A model generated the notes under the pieces. It was not told where the DNA came from, made no database searches, and was given only the letters and a program-made list of their open reading frames with translations. Shown piece after piece: positions 17,310 to 26,881 of a stretch of DNA of 64,000 nt. The stretch's first letter is position 1; each line of letters starts with the position of its first letter. The position numbers and the translations under genes were made by a program. The stretch comes from Rhizobium johnstonii 3841 (GTDB lineage Bacteria > Pseudomonadota > Alphaproteobacteria > Rhizobiales > Rhizobiaceae): assembly GCF_000009265.1 (NCBI RefSeq), contig NC_008380.1, forward strand, positions 1,679,501 through 1,743,500. The letters are read 5' to 3'.

Positions 17310-17920
17310 TGTTCACCGGAATAGTCACCGATATCGGTACGATCGAATCCGTTTCGCCGCTGAAGGAGGGCATCAAGCTCCGCGTTGCGACGAGTTACGA
17401 CCCGGCGACCATCGATATGGGCGCATCCATCTCTCACTCCGGCATCTGCCTCACCGTCACCGGCCTGCCGCAGGAAGGCAGCAATGGTCGCTGGTTCGAG
17501 GTCGAGGCCTGGGAAGAGGCGTTGCGGCTGACGACGATCGGCGCGTGGCAGGAAGGCAGCCGCATCAATCTCGAACGGTCGCTGAAGATCGGTGATGAAC
17601 TCGGCGGCCACATCGTTTCCGGCCATGTCGACGGCAAGGCGGAAATCCTCTCGGTGACAGCAGAGGGCGACGCCACGCGCTACCGCCTGCGCGCGCCCGA
17701 ACATCTGGCGAAATTCGTCGCCCCCAAGGGTTCGATCGCACTCGACGGCACCTCGCTGACGGTCAATGCGGTTGACGGCACGGATTTCGACGTGCTGCTC
17801 ATCCGCCACACGCTCGAGGTTACCACCTGGGGCGATCGCAAGGCCGGCGATTTCGTCAATTTCGAAGTCGACACCATGGCGCGTTACGCCGCCCGGCTGG
17901 CGGAATTCCCGAGCACCTGA
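17309..17920 (+). CDS. ribE: Riboflavin synthase, alpha subunit
   Basis: The protein has 203 residues, from the ATG at 17309 that overlaps the ribD stop. It dismutates two 6,7-dimethyl-8-ribityllumazine molecules to riboflavin. The sequence shows the two lumazine-binding repeats: MFTGIVTDIGTIESV with SHSGICLTV in the first, and GGHIVSGHVDGKAEI with SIALDGTSLTVNAVDG in the second. The lumazine itself is made by RibH, encoded at 26.9 kb. It is the last gene of the glyA operon and converges on rfbA with a 121-bp gap in which no strong terminator is seen. Confidence 0.95.
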   Translation: MFTGIVTDIGTIESVSPLKEGIKLRVATSYDPATIDMGASISHSGICLTVTGLPQEGSNGRWFEVEAWEEALRLTTIGAWQEGSRINLERSLKIGDELGGHIVSGHVDGKAEILSVTAEGDATRYRLRAPEHLAKFVAPKGSIALDGTSLTVNAVDGTDFDVLLIRHTLEVTTWGDRKAGDFVNFEVDTMARYAARLAEFPST

Positions 17921-18041
17921 ATCAAAAACCTGTAACGGTTTCCAGGGTCACACCACGACTGGCATGCTGGGCGCGGAACAACATCAGGCGCTCGTCGGCG
18001 CATCCAACTGCACGTCTGCGAAGCGGCGCCGGCCCGATAGC

Positions 18042-18911
18042 TCACCAATCCGGGGACAGCTTTGTCAGATACTGGCCGTAGGCGCTCTTGCCGAGCTTCT
18101 CCGCGAGCTTGGCGAGGTCGTTCTGCGAGATGTAACCCATGCGCCAGGCGACTTCTTCGGGGCAGGCGATCTTGAAGCCCTGACGTTTCTCCAGCGTGCT
18201 GACAAAACCTGCGGCATCGTGCAGGCTGTCCGGCGTGCCGGTGTCGAGCCATGCATAGCCCCGGCCCATCAGCTCCACGAAAAGCTGGCCGCGCTCAAGA
18301 TAGGTGCGGTTGACATCGGTGATTTCCAATTCACCACGCGGCGACGGCTTCAGGTTGGCGGCGATATCGACCACCTGCTGGTCGTAGAAATAGAGGCCGG
18401 TCACCGCCCAGTTCGATTTTGGTTTCTTCGGTTTCTCCTCGATCGACAGCGCATTCATCTTTTTGTCAAAGCCGACAACGCCATAGCGTTCCGGATCGGT
18501 AACGTGATAGGCGAACACCGTGGCGCCTTCCCGCCGACTCGTGCCGGATTTCATGATTTCCGGCAGTCCGTGCCCGTAGAAGATGTTGTCGCCGAGAACG
18601 AGTGCCGAGCTGTCGCCGTGCACGAAGTCGGCGCCGATGATGAAGGCCTGGGCGAGGCCGTCCGGGCTCGGCTGTACGGCATAGGTCAGCGAAATTCCCC
18701 ATTGCGAGCCGTCACCGAGAAGGCGCTTGAAGGCTTCGACGTCGTGAGGCGTGGTGATGATCAGCAAATCCCTGATGCCTGCGAGCATGAGCGTCGTCAG
18801 CGGATAGTAGATCATCGGCTTGTCGTAGACCGGCATCAACTGTTTCGAGATGGCCTGCGTGATCGGATGCAGACGCGTGCCTGTGCCGCCGGCGAGAATA
18901 ATTCCCTTCAT
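18042..18911 (-). CDS. rfbA: Glucose-1-phosphate thymidylyltransferase
   Basis: The protein has 289 residues. Two ATGs are close together (18917 and 18911); AAGGAG directly touches the first and sits at the proper 6-base distance from the second, so 18911 (MKGIILAGG) is preferred. It is the first enzyme of dTDP-L-rhamnose synthesis, making dTDP-glucose from dTTP and glucose-1-phosphate. Signatures are [30 protein letters not shown] and [13 protein letters not shown]. It is the last gene of the rhamnose operon, four to ten bases after rfbD. Confidence 0.95.
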   Translation of the reverse strand: MKGIILAGGTGTRLHPITQAISKQLMPVYDKPMIYYPLTTLMLAGIRDLLIITTPHDVEAFKRLLGDGSQWGISLTYAVQPSPDGLAQAFIIGADFVHGDSSALVLGDNIFYGHGLPEIMKSGTSRREGATVFAYHVTDPERYGVVGFDKKMNALSIEEKPKKPKSNWAVTGLYFYDQQVVDIAANLKPSPRGELEITDVNRTYLERGQLFVELMGRGYAWLDTGTPDSLHDAAGFVSTLEKRQGFKIACPEEVAWRMGYISQNDLAKLAEKLGKSAYGQYLTKLSPDW

Positions 18912-18921
18912 GCCCATCTCC

Positions 18922-19809
18922 TTAAAGACCCTTATTCAATAGGTCTTGCATGACAATCGTCATGGACTGCTTCCACTCCGGGAGCCGGATTCCATATGTT
19001 CTGGCGAGCTTGTCACCGTTGAGACGTGAATTGGCGGGACGCTTCGCCGGTGTCGGATAGTCTGCCGTCGGGATGCGCTCGACGCCGACGGTTCTGCCGC
19101 CGGATTTAGAAAGCTCCGTGAATATCTCTTCGGCGAAGTCCGCCCAGCTTGCTTCGCCGCTGCCGGTCAGGTGAAAGATGCCGCGGAGCGATGGCTCAGG
19201 GTCCGCTACGATACGGGATGCGATCGCAAGAATCGCGTCGGCGATGTCGAGTGCCGAGGTCGGACATCCCGTTTGATCGGCGACAACGCGAAGATGATCG
19301 CGCGTCTCGGAAAGCCGCAGCATCGTTTTCAGGAAATTGTTGCCAAAGGGCGAATAAACCCAGGCGGTGCGTAAGATGACATGGTTCGGGTTCGCCGCCG
19401 CGACGGCCTTCTCGCCCGCGAGCTTCGAACGTCCATAGACGGAGATCGGCGCCGTCGCATCCTCTTCGGAATAGGCGGAGACCTTGTCGCCGCTGAAGAC
19501 GTAGTCGGTCGAAATGTGGATGACCGGGGCCCCGATCCGCGCAGCAGCCTGGGCAACCACCCCGGCGCCTGCCGCGTTGACGGAAAAAGCAAGCTCGGGT
19601 TCGCTCTCGGCCTTGTCGACCGCCGTATAGGCGGCCGCCGAGACGATCACATCCGGGCGCAGAGCCGAGAAGGCGGCTGCGATGCTTGCAGGATCCGCGA
19701 GGTCCATTTCCGGGCGCCCGACCGCGCTGATCTCGACGCCCGTTTCGGCGCCACGTCTGAGCAGCGACTGAACGACCTGGCCCTGTTTGCCGGTGACGGC
19801 AATGCGCAT
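18922..19809 (-). CDS. rfbD: dTDP-4-dehydrorhamnose reductase
   Basis: The protein has 295 residues, the usual length. It performs the final reduction giving dTDP-L-rhamnose with NAD(P)H. The Rossmann start is [19 protein letters not shown]; the short-chain reductase catalytic Tyr/Lys lies in [23 protein letters not shown] and [15 protein letters not shown] are family signatures. Three bases separate it from rfbB upstream. Confidence 0.95.
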   Translation of the reverse strand: MRIAVTGKQGQVVQSLLRRGAETGVEISAVGRPEMDLADPASIAAAFSALRPDVIVSAAAYTAVDKAESEPELAFSVNAAGAGVVAQAAARIGAPVIHISTDYVFSGDKVSAYSEEDATAPISVYGRSKLAGEKAVAAANPNHVILRTAWVYSPFGNNFLKTMLRLSETRDHLRVVADQTGCPTSALDIADAILAIASRIVADPEPSLRGIFHLTGSGEASWADFAEEIFTELSKSGGRTVGVERIPTADYPTPAKRPANSRLNGDKLARTYGIRLPEWKQSMTIVMQDLLNKGL

Positions 19810-19812
19810 CGC

Positions 19813-20868
19813 TTATCGCCCCTTGAAAACGCCGAGGCGTTCGCCGGAGTAGACCTTTTCGCGCAGCGGCCTCCACCACCATTCGTTTTCCAAGTACCAG
19901 TGCACGGTCTTCTCGATGCCGGTTTCGAACGTCTCTTGCGCCTTCCAGCCGAGTTCGCTTTCGAGTTTCGAGGCATCGATCGCATAGCGTGCGTCGTGTC
20001 CGGGGCGGTCCGTGACGTTGGTGATCAGACGCGCATGCGGTTCCTTGTTGTCGTAGACGCCGTCGAGAATAGCGCAGATGCGATGAACGACATCGATATT
20101 CCTGCGCTCGTTGCGGCCGCCCACATTGTATTTTTCGCCGGGGCGCCCTCTGGATGCGATCGTGAAGAGCGCGCGGGCGTGGTCTTCGACATAGAGCCAG
20201 TCGCGGACATTCGCGCCATTGCCGTAAACCGGAAGAGGCTTGCCCTCGAGTGCGTTCAGGATCATCAGCGGAATGAGCTTTTCCGGGAAATGGAACGGGC
20301 CGTAGTTGTTGGAGCAATTGGAGACAACGACGGGCAGGCCGTAGGTGCGGTGCCAGGCGATCGCCAGATGGTCGCTGGCGGCCTTGGAGGCAGAATAGGG
20401 CGAGGACGGATCGTAAGGCGTCGTCTCCTCGAAGAGGCCCTCGTCGCCGAGCGAGCCGTAGACCTCGTCCGTCGAGACATGCAGAAAGCGGAAGTCGCTC
20501 TTGTAGCGAGCGTCAAGCCCATCCCAATAGTGCCGTGCGGCATCCAGCAGGCTGAATGTGCCGACGATGTTGGTCTGAATGAAATCGTCCGCGCCCGAGA
20601 TCGAGCGGTCGACATGGCTCTCGGCTGCGAGATGCATGACGATATCGGGGCGGAAGGACGCGAATGCTTCCCGCATCCTGGCGCGGTCGCAGATGTCGGC
20701 ACGCAGAAATTGATAGTTCGGCGCCGATTCAACGGATTTTAGTGACGCCAGATTGCCGGCATAGGTCAGCGTGTCGACATTCAGCACCTCGGCGCCGATC
20801 TCGCTGACGAGATGACGCACCAATGCCGATCCGATGAAGCCCGCTCCGCCCGTGACCAGGATGCGCAT
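19813..20868 (-). CDS. rfbB: dTDP-glucose 4,6-dehydratase
   Basis: The protein has 351 residues. It converts dTDP-glucose to dTDP-4-keto-6-deoxyglucose with bound NAD. Visible are the NAD fold [15 protein letters not shown] at the N-terminus, [12 protein letters not shown], the catalytic [13 protein letters not shown] (Tyr-x-x-x-Lys) near residue 160, and [17 protein letters not shown]. It sits six bases after rfbC in the five-gene operon. Confidence 0.96.
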   Translation of the reverse strand: MRILVTGGAGFIGSALVRHLVSEIGAEVLNVDTLTYAGNLASLKSVESAPNYQFLRADICDRARMREAFASFRPDIVMHLAAESHVDRSISGADDFIQTNIVGTFSLLDAARHYWDGLDARYKSDFRFLHVSTDEVYGSLGDEGLFEETTPYDPSSPYSASKAASDHLAIAWHRTYGLPVVVSNCSNNYGPFHFPEKLIPLMILNALEGKPLPVYGNGANVRDWLYVEDHARALFTIASRGRPGEKYNVGGRNERRNIDVVHRICAILDGVYDNKEPHARLITNVTDRPGHDARYAIDASKLESELGWKAQETFETGIEKTVHWYLENEWWWRPLREKVYSGERLGVFKGR

Positions 20869-20874
20869 CGTCGA

Positions 20875-21453
20875 TCAATCCTTGGGTTGCTGTGTAGAAT
20901 AGGAAAAATGGCCTGGCAGATCGGCGAGCCGCGGCAGCGTCTTGTCCTTGTCTGATGATACCATGTCTCTCTCATCGAAGGGCCAGCGAATGCCGATCAT
21001 CGGATCGTTCCACGCGATGCCCCGATCATGCTGCGGGCTGTAGGGTGCGGTTACCTTGTAGCTGATGACGCTGTTCGGCTCGATCGTTGCGAATCCGTGT
21101 GCGAAACCGGCCGGTATCCAGAGCTGCTTGCCGGTTTCCGGCGAGAGCTCCTGAGAGAGCCATTTGCCGAAGCTCGGTGATCCCTCGCGGATATCGACGA
21201 CGACATCCATGATCCGGCCGGCAAGGCAGCGCACCAGCTTGCCTTGTGCGAAGGGCGGTATCTGGAAATGCAGCCCCCGGACGGTGCCGGCCTGCGCCGA
21301 AAGCGATTCATTGTCCTGGATGAAGGTGACGTCGGCCACATTTTCCCGGAACCAGGCATCCTTGAATACCTCGGAGAAGTAGCCGCGGTGATCGCCGAAG
21401 CGTGGCGGCGTGATTGCAACGATGCCCTCGATGGCCGCGGTCTCAATGCGCAT
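20875..21453 (-). CDS. rfbC: dTDP-4-dehydrorhamnose 3,5-epimerase
   Basis: The protein has 192 residues. It is a cupin-fold epimerase acting between RfbB and RfbD. The catalytic His is in VRGLHFQIPPFAQGKLVRC (about residues 60-78), followed by IPAGFAHGFATIEPNSVISY with the Asp/Tyr region. It lies 24 bases after the large glycosyltransferase-like gene and six before rfbB, so all five genes are probably one transcript making and using rhamnose for lipopolysaccharide or exopolysaccharide. Confidence 0.95.
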   Translation of the reverse strand: MRIETAAIEGIVAITPPRFGDHRGYFSEVFKDAWFRENVADVTFIQDNESLSAQAGTVRGLHFQIPPFAQGKLVRCLAGRIMDVVVDIREGSPSFGKWLSQELSPETGKQLWIPAGFAHGFATIEPNSVISYKVTAPYSPQHDRGIAWNDPMIGIRWPFDERDMVSSDKDKTLPRLADLPGHFSYSTQQPKD

Positions 21454-21477
21454 GACGTACCTTTTCTGCGGTCTTCA

Positions 21478-23442
21478 TCAGGCGCCCGCCTTCATGACGC
21501 TCATCAGCATCTCCGCCTGCGACCGGCTCCGCATGGCCGCAAGGCCCTTCGCGGCAATGGCATCGCGCTCGTCGACATCTGCGATCAGCTTGTAGCAGCG
21601 CTCGATCATGTCGTCATAAGGCTCAATTGCCAAGCCGCCGATGAAGGACTGGAGGTCCGGATCGCGGATGTCGCCTTCCGTCAGCACGCAAACGCGATTG
21701 GCGAGCAGATAGGAAATGCGGACGATCTCGAAGACGCCGCTCGCATAATGATGGATGTTGATCACGATCTTGGCGCGGGCAATCGCCGCATCGCGTTCCG
21801 CGCCATAGATGTTGAAGAGGTGCGTGACCTTGAGCCCGCCGTCCTTCAGCGTTTTCAGGATATGGTGGCGGCGTTCGTTCATCGAGCCGTAGAAGAGCAC
21901 GTCGATATCTTTGACGGCGTGCTGTATCTGGCTGAGGCAGCGGCTATAGCCGATTTCGAGCACGCCGGCATGATCAATGCCCTTGGCCGCGAGATTTTCC
22001 CGGTTGCGCGGGCTGTAGTCAAGAACCGGAAACGACTTCAGGATCGAGGTGTAGCGCGAATTGATCCAGATGCTTTCTTCGGACACCTGCTCGAGATTGA
22101 TGATGACGCTGTCCTTCGGCAGATGGCTGACGATTTCGGCGGGGAGAAGATTGCCGCCATAGATGATCGGCGCACGGCCGGCGAATGCGTTCATGTCCCG
22201 GGTGATCGGTGCCGAGCCGCCGAGTTCCTCGAAGGCGCCCTGTAGGCCAAGCGCGACTTCGTCGAAGGCGTGGCTGTGATTGTAGTTGTCGGGCGTCACG
22301 ATCCAGATGCAATGGCGATCCTTGTGGGCCTGCCATCCGCCGGCAAAGGGCTGCAATGCGTTGCGAAGCGGCTGCTCGACCTTCTGGGCGCCGGGTATCT
22401 CGGTACGCACAGCCTGCTGCGGCGCCGGGGAGGCGCCGGGAGCCTGCGGAGCATAGGCAGGCATCAGTTCGCAGCCACCCGTGAACTGGCCGCGCGGCAT
22501 CCAGGCCGGCGGGTCATCGGCGCCCCAGATAAGGTGCGGCTGCTTGATCAGTGGTTGACGGCCCTCCTGCCAGGCGGTCAAGTGGGCCTGGTCGCGGCTC
22601 TGAAGAAAAGCCTCCTTGGCGGCGAAGAGACCATGCAGCATCCGGCCGAGGCGGACACCGAACTTCCACTCGAAATGGGCAGGCGCCGGCACGAAGGCGG
22701 CGATCTTCAATCCTTTGGCAGCAGCCTGCTGGACATAGAGCCCGAGCAGACGCTCGATCACGAAGGGGCGCATCGTCGCGTTAGCGTCGCGTGAATACTG
22801 CGCCGAACCGGCATAGGCAATGCCCGCCGGCGTGCCGAGGCGCGCTTCATTTTCCAACGATCCCAGAATGCGTTCGCAGAAGGCGAAATATCCGGACCAG
22901 AACTTCCTGTTGCCGCAGAAATAGTTGCAGAACGCGAAGGCGGTTTTGTCTTGCGGCGGTGCGATCGGATAGCCGAGCTCCTGGATATGCAGGAAGATCG
23001 GGTCCATGCCCGGATGGCCGCCAAGCAGCGAATGTTCCCAGACGTTGCTGTAGATCGCCGCGTGGCCGATCAGCGGGTTGTAAAGATAGGCGTCCGCACC
23101 TTCTGCCCTGGCCTTTTCCGCCTCCGCGACAAAAGACGGAAAGCTCGTCACCGACTTCATCTCGAATTTGCTGGAGAGCAGCCCCCAAAACACGTCGTCA
23201 CCGAGGCCGATCGCCTCGTGATGCTGATGCAGGGTGAGGAAGAGTTCATATTCGCGGGTCGTAGCCTGCGTATTGAACGAGATGTCGAGCGGCATGGCAG
23301 CCGCATCGAGATGGCTGCGCTGCGACGGATCGAGATAAGGCTGATAGATAATGACGGATCCCGTGCCGGCGGCCTTCTCCGTGAGAAGCGCCAGATCAGG
23401 AAGACCGGCCGGCAAAGAAGACGTGGGCTGATTGATCGTCAA
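21478..23442 (-). CDS. Large two-domain glycosyltransferase-like protein
   Basis: The protein has 654 residues and is the first gene of the rhamnose operon. The N-terminal part (about 25-330) contains EYELFLTLHQHHEAIGLGDD, FWGLLSSKFEMKS and NPLIGHAAIYSNVWEHSLLG, a pattern found in polysaccharide-synthesis proteins of unclear activity. A Pro/Ala/Gln-rich linker (about 330-360) leads to a C-terminal domain resembling GT-B glycosyltransferases: DVLFYGSMNERRHHILKTLK, then INIHHYASGVFEIVRISYLL, the last element matching the Glyco_trans_1_2 pattern. The context suggests transfer of rhamnose to a surface polysaccharide. No signal peptide or membrane segment is seen. The function of the N-terminal half is unknown. 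Confidence 0.7.
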   Translation of the reverse strand: MTINQPTSSLPAGLPDLALLTEKAAGTGSVIIYQPYLDPSQRSHLDAAAMPLDISFNTQATTREYELFLTLHQHHEAIGLGDDVFWGLLSSKFEMKSVTSFPSFVAEAEKARAEGADAYLYNPLIGHAAIYSNVWEHSLLGGHPGMDPIFLHIQELGYPIAPPQDKTAFAFCNYFCGNRKFWSGYFAFCERILGSLENEARLGTPAGIAYAGSAQYSRDANATMRPFVIERLLGLYVQQAAAKGLKIAAFVPAPAHFEWKFGVRLGRMLHGLFAAKEAFLQSRDQAHLTAWQEGRQPLIKQPHLIWGADDPPAWMPRGQFTGGCELMPAYAPQAPGASPAPQQAVRTEIPGAQKVEQPLRNALQPFAGGWQAHKDRHCIWIVTPDNYNHSHAFDEVALGLQGAFEELGGSAPITRDMNAFAGRAPIIYGGNLLPAEIVSHLPKDSVIINLEQVSEESIWINSRYTSILKSFPVLDYSPRNRENLAAKGIDHAGVLEIGYSRCLSQIQHAVKDIDVLFYGSMNERRHHILKTLKDGGLKVTHLFNIYGAERDAAIARAKIVINIHHYASGVFEIVRISYLLANRVCVLTEGDIRDPDLQSFIGGLAIEPYDDMIERCYKLIADVDERDAIAAKGLAAMRSRSQAEMLMSVMKAGA

Positions 23443-23616
23443 GGTATTGTCCTTCGCGAAGGGCTGCCGTCTGCATGGGAAATCCGCAGAACGGCAATTC
23501 GAGCCTGTTTGGGGGCTACTATTTGAGGTGAAGCTTGCGCCACACTGTTCGCAGAACTTTCGCTGCTCAGCCTGAAGGGGGTGTGGGAGCTCGACTATCC
23601 GTGGTCAGCTTTCTCT

Positions 23617-23720
23617 ACAGCGCCGCGCGTCTTTTCAAACGCGCAAAGAACGCTGTAGCACTTTGAATCACTGCATAATTTTGTCCTTAAATCGATTCCG
23701 ATTTAAGGAATTATGCAGTA
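23617..23720 (+). repeat. Dispersed intergenic hairpin repeat (RIME-like), copy 3 (full length)
   Basis: This is the most complete copy: GC-rich hairpin (GCGCGTCTTTTCAAACGCGC), AACGCTGTAGCACTTTGAAT, then an AT-rich hairpin formed by GCATAATTTTGTCCTTAAAT and ATTTAAGGAATTATGC. It lies in the 361-bp gap (23443-23803) between the convergent-facing orphan gene and the start of the rhamnose operon; the rest of that gap shows only likely promoter DNA for the operon. Confidence 0.75.
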
Positions 23721-23803
23721 GCCAGCTTTATTTGCTCAGCCGCTTCTGCTGCCGGTATCCGCAAAGAGTTGCGATGTTACGTTTGGAATTGGGCCGCCTC
23801 GGT

Positions 23804-24610
23804 TTATACGCCGCTTTTATAGACCCCATCATTCGATACGGTAGCTATTTCTCCGAACAAGGACCCAGGTAGGTTATTGCCATAGAGTTCGGCTATCCGT
23901 TTGATGAGAAGATAGCTTCCCAGGCGCTCCTGGCAAAATGAGATCGCACGTTTCTGCACGGGGTCTTCGGCTTGAAACGGTTGATATCGTTTCGCAAATT
24001 CAAAAGACGGCGCTACAAGGCGCACAAAAGTATCGAGCCACCAGTCCGTCGGATACGTGCCGAGTTCAATGCCTCCAGGAACGAAAGTGCTGGAATTAAA
24101 AAAGTGCAAAGCTTCGGCTTGCGTTAAAGTGTTTGCTTCGATTGAAAACGCTGTATATCTCAGGAAGTCGACAATATTGTGGAATCGTGCATAGTGTCGA
24201 GATATGTTTTGGAGGTTCAACGGCCGAGGCAGGAAAAAATTTTCTGTAAAATGCGCCGGATTCTCCGGTTTTGTGACCAGTACTTCTTCTGAATTCGTTG
24301 TATTCATCCCGGGATATTCGGGATTGGGTGTTCCTATTTTTAGCCGTGTTAAAAATTTACGATACTGCCAGATAGTAATGTTGCGAGGCTTTGCTGATTC
24401 TTCGGAAACGACTTTCGCGATTACGATCGTTCCCAGCGATCCTGACAATTTCGCGTGAATCTCCTCCGGCTCGCTGAAAAAATCATAGCCGGCAATGACA
24501 TCCATTCCCTTGTTTTCCAACGGAGGTTTAGAATTGAGCCATATGATTTTCGCGCCCTCGGGAGGAGGGTAGCTCGGCAAATCCTTATGGCAAACAATGA
24601 AAACGGTCAT
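23804..24610 (-). CDS. Orphan protein of unknown function in AT-rich DNA
   Basis: The protein has 268 residues from the ATG at 24610 (MTVFIVCHKD). The open frame reaches 24679, but those 23 extra residues look unrelated; AGAGG lies 12 bases before the chosen ATG. Codon use and base composition are clearly more AT-rich than its neighbours. The start MTVFIVCHKDLPSYPPP and the later TIWQYRKFL resemble the DUF4422 group of glycosyltransferase-like proteins (VCHKx at the start, EYEAIWEYR-like motif), but the similarity is weak. The end GNNLPGSLFGEIATV has no known motif. It lies next to the rhamnose operon, suggesting a horizontally gained surface-polysaccharide gene. Probably expressed alone. Confidence 0.6.
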   Translation of the reverse strand: MTVFIVCHKDLPSYPPPEGAKIIWLNSKPPLENKGMDVIAGYDFFSEPEEIHAKLSGSLGTIVIAKVVSEESAKPRNITIWQYRKFLTRLKIGTPNPEYPGMNTTNSEEVLVTKPENPAHFTENFFLPRPLNLQNISRHYARFHNIVDFLRYTAFSIEANTLTQAEALHFFNSSTFVPGGIELGTYPTDWWLDTFVRLVAPSFEFAKRYQPFQAEDPVQKRAISFCQERLGSYLLIKRIAELYGNNLPGSLFGEIATVSNDGVYKSGV

Positions 24611-24920
24611 ATTTGTGATCAGCCTCTTATGGATGGGGAGTTTCTGCCGGCTGCAATTACCACGCGGCTCGGCCGTCAATGCTTAGTCGTGTCAAGGTGG
24701 CGGACGTCAGGATTCCAAGCGTTTCTGCCTCTTGTCGGCGACTCTAAAGCGCGTTCCTTGCGCGTAGCAGGTGCCAAGTCCGGACCCATCCGGGGATGAA
24801 GTCGGGTGCCGCAAGCTGAGGTCGTTGATATCCTTTTGCTTAAACTTGCTGTTGGCGATATCGGCAAATGTCAGCAAGCCCGCAATGGCGCGCGCTAGGT
24901 TGCCCGCTTGGTGGAATTCC
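24611..24920. other. Intergenic region between orphan gene and acetyltransferase remnant
   Basis: The 310 bp hold no supported gene. A short minus-strand frame (24676-24867, 63 codons) has no family features. CTAAAGCGCGTTCCTTGCGC near 24745 forms a small GC-rich hairpin similar in style to the dispersed repeats. Composition returns from AT-rich to the usual GC-rich over this stretch, which may mark the edge of the acquired segment. Confidence 0.4.
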
Positions 24921-25425
24921 CTAACGCGAAAACTGAATGATCTCGCCGTTGTACTGCGTGCGCGCGGTCTCGCGGAAGCCGAGCTTGGCTGCGACCCGCA
25001 GCGAGGCCTGGTTCTCGGGACTAATTATGCAGCTCATTCGTTTTTCGGGAAAATGCGCTTCCGCCCAGCCGATCAGGACGGTCAGCGCCTCGGTGGCGTA
25101 ACCGCGGCCGTGCGCCGAAGGCATCAGCGCCCATCGTACCCTCGATTGATGGTTCCATCTCGCGGCGGGCTTCCAGGAAGCCCGCTTCGCCGATGAACCG
25201 GCCGCTCTCCTGTTCGACGATCGCCAGAAAGCCGAAGCCCATATGATGCCACATGCCGGCAAGGCGCAGCATGCGGCTCCAGCTCTGCTCGCGCGTCGAC
25301 GGCACGCCGGTGATGAAACGCACGACATCCTCGTCCGCCCATAATGCCGCATGAGCGTCGAAATCGTCGAGGCGGTGAGGGCGAAGCGTCAGCCGCGCCG
25401 TTTCGAGGGTCGGAATGTCGGTCAC
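24921..25425 (-). pseudogene. GNAT acetyltransferase (RimJ/RimL-like), frameshifted
   Basis: Two overlapping minus-strand frames together make one protein. The first (ATG at 25425, start MTDIPTLETARLTLRPHRLD) is good to FLEARREMEPSIEGT, then turns to nonsense and stops at 25021. The second frame continues the fold: RWALMPSAHGRGYATEALTV, which holds the acetyl-CoA loop (GRGYATEAL), and ends ASLRVAAKLGFRETARTQYN at 24921. The shift lies around 25128-25142. Joined, it would be about 168 residues, a standard RimJ-type N-acetyltransferase. It is either a broken gene or a one-base sequencing error. Confidence 0.85.
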
Positions 25426-25451
25426 ATCGGGTCCTTATGGAAATCGCACTC

Positions 25452-25955
25452 TCAGGCGCTGGGCTCGCCGTCCCAATAGTCGAGATCGCCTTCCGGCCGT
25501 CCGATATGACGAAAGCGCCCGGTTTTTGGTCCGTCCCTGTTCGTCTTGGCGAGGAACTTTCCGGAATCGGGATATTCGACGATCTCGGTCTTCGCCATGG
25601 TCGAAATGCCGAGATAGATGAGTGTGGCCGTGCCGGTGTTGATGATCTGGTGCGCCGTTTCCGGTCCGCCCGCCGGCGCGCCGAGCACGTCGCCCGCCTT
25701 GATCGCATGGCGCTCGTCGCCGAAGCGGTATTCGCCGGTACCGGCGATCACATAGAAGAGCTCGTCTTCGACATGGTGGTTGTGGAAGGGGCAGCCCGAT
25801 TTGCCTGGAGGTACCTCGTTGTAGCTGACGCCCAGTCCGGCCAGGCCGAGAAGCGTGCCGAACGATTTGTCGGTGCTCTCATAGAGCTCGCCCTGTGTCC
25901 AGTGCTCGAGCTGGAGATCGGCGGTATTGATCACCGCCTTCGGTTCCGTTGCCAT
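25452..25955 (-). CDS. Cupin-domain protein
   Basis: The protein has 167 residues from the ATG at 25955, preceded by AGGAGG; a frame to 25973 exists without a site. The cupin motif 1 is PPGKSGCPFHNHHVEDELFYVIAG (His residues and Glu as metal ligands), and motif 2 is GDVLGAPAGGPETAHQIINTG. The C-terminal tail (EYPDSGKFLAKTNRDGPKTG) matches a proteobacterial group of single-cupin proteins often seen near sugar or stress genes. The reaction is unknown. It lies 26 bases upstream of the frameshifted acetyltransferase, so they may have formed an operon. Confidence 0.82.
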   Translation of the reverse strand: MATEPKAVINTADLQLEHWTQGELYESTDKSFGTLLGLAGLGVSYNEVPPGKSGCPFHNHHVEDELFYVIAGTGEYRFGDERHAIKAGDVLGAPAGGPETAHQIINTGTATLIYLGISTMAKTEIVEYPDSGKFLAKTNRDGPKTGRFRHIGRPEGDLDYWDGEPSA

Positions 25956-26174
25956 GACGTCCTCCTGTTTCAAGAAGAGAAGCCGTCATCCCGGGAAAAT
26001 TCAATGATTATCTGGGCCTATCTCCGATATCCCCAGCATGGGCGGAGAGGAGACCGCCGCCCATGCTTTGAGCACCGTGCGTTTTAATGGGACGCGTGAA
26101 GGCGCTCGATCACTTTCAATCCACGCATAACCACGAAGATCGATTCAGGTTTTCGGTAATATACGCTGGAGCCG

Positions 26175-26534
26175 TCAACGAACGTAGAAGGTGAGGCTCC
26201 CATCGGCCGCCTGCTCGGCATTGACGACATTGCGAATATTGACACCCTCATTGTTGAGCCGGTGGGCAAGCGACTTGTTGGCGTCGATCGAGGCCTGGAT
26301 GCCGCGGATAGCCTGGCCGGAGCGTTGCGGTGCGGAGTGTGGGCCGCTCGTCTCGTCGTCGAAGTTGCGCCAGTTGTAAACCTCCTGGACATTGAAGTCA
26401 TTGCCCTGGTAGCTCCTGAGCGTCTGCTCGATGCCTTGAGGGGTGTTCATCCCAAGGCTTTCGGCCCGGCTGACGCCGGCAAACGCGATGGAGGAGAGGG
26501 CGGTAGCGAGGGTGATGGTGAGAACGCGGTGCAT
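26175..26534 (-). CDS. Small secreted protein of unknown function
   Basis: The protein has 119 residues with a signal peptide (MHRVLTITLATALSSIAFAG, cleavage near SRA-ES). The mature part, about 95 residues, is polar and contains GIEQTLRSYQGNDFNVQEVY and a C-terminal NVVNAEQAADGSLTFYVR beta-like end. There is no recognised domain or cysteine. It is a single gene; the 219 bp on its 3' side (25956-26174) hold no gene. Probably a periplasmic protein. Confidence 0.65.
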   Translation of the reverse strand: MHRVLTITLATALSSIAFAGVSRAESLGMNTPQGIEQTLRSYQGNDFNVQEVYNWRNFDDETSGPHSAPQRSGQAIRGIQASIDANKSLAHRLNNEGVNIRNVVNAEQAADGSLTFYVR

Positions 26535-26881
26535 GATTTGTATCCTTTCATCTGCTTAGACGGTCGGCTGTCGTTGCAGGGGATCGTCTGCGTCACGACA
26601 TGGAATTGGCGTTCTCTCATTCGCGATTCAATGGGTTAAGCCACTGAAAATCCATTAAGAATTGTTCATGAAAGCTGCCTTCGAATTGCCGCTTTCCAGG
26701 CGGCCGGGAAAGCTGATTTCAGGGGCTTGCCCAGCTGTGCATCTGTGGTGCTGCTATCCCCTTGCAGATATTTCCTCTTTCCCATTGCGGCATCGGGCGA
26801 AATTGCTTGCCATTCGGACGAAGGCATGTTTTGACCGCGGGCTGCCGCGTGGGTAAATGTCCCGCCAACCGAAGGTGAACC
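26535..26881. other. Intergenic region before ribH, no riboswitch seen
   Basis: The 347 bp separate the divergent secreted-protein gene and ribH. An FMN riboswitch (RFN element) was looked for because ribH follows, but its conserved AGGGCGGGGTGAAATTCCCC-type core is absent. No convincing gene is found; two short frames here lack start signals. The ribH ribosome site GAAGGTGAACC is at the right end. Confidence 0.5.

Noticed and set aside
26535..26881. FMN riboswitch before ribH
   Set aside because: The conserved RFN core was looked for and not found.
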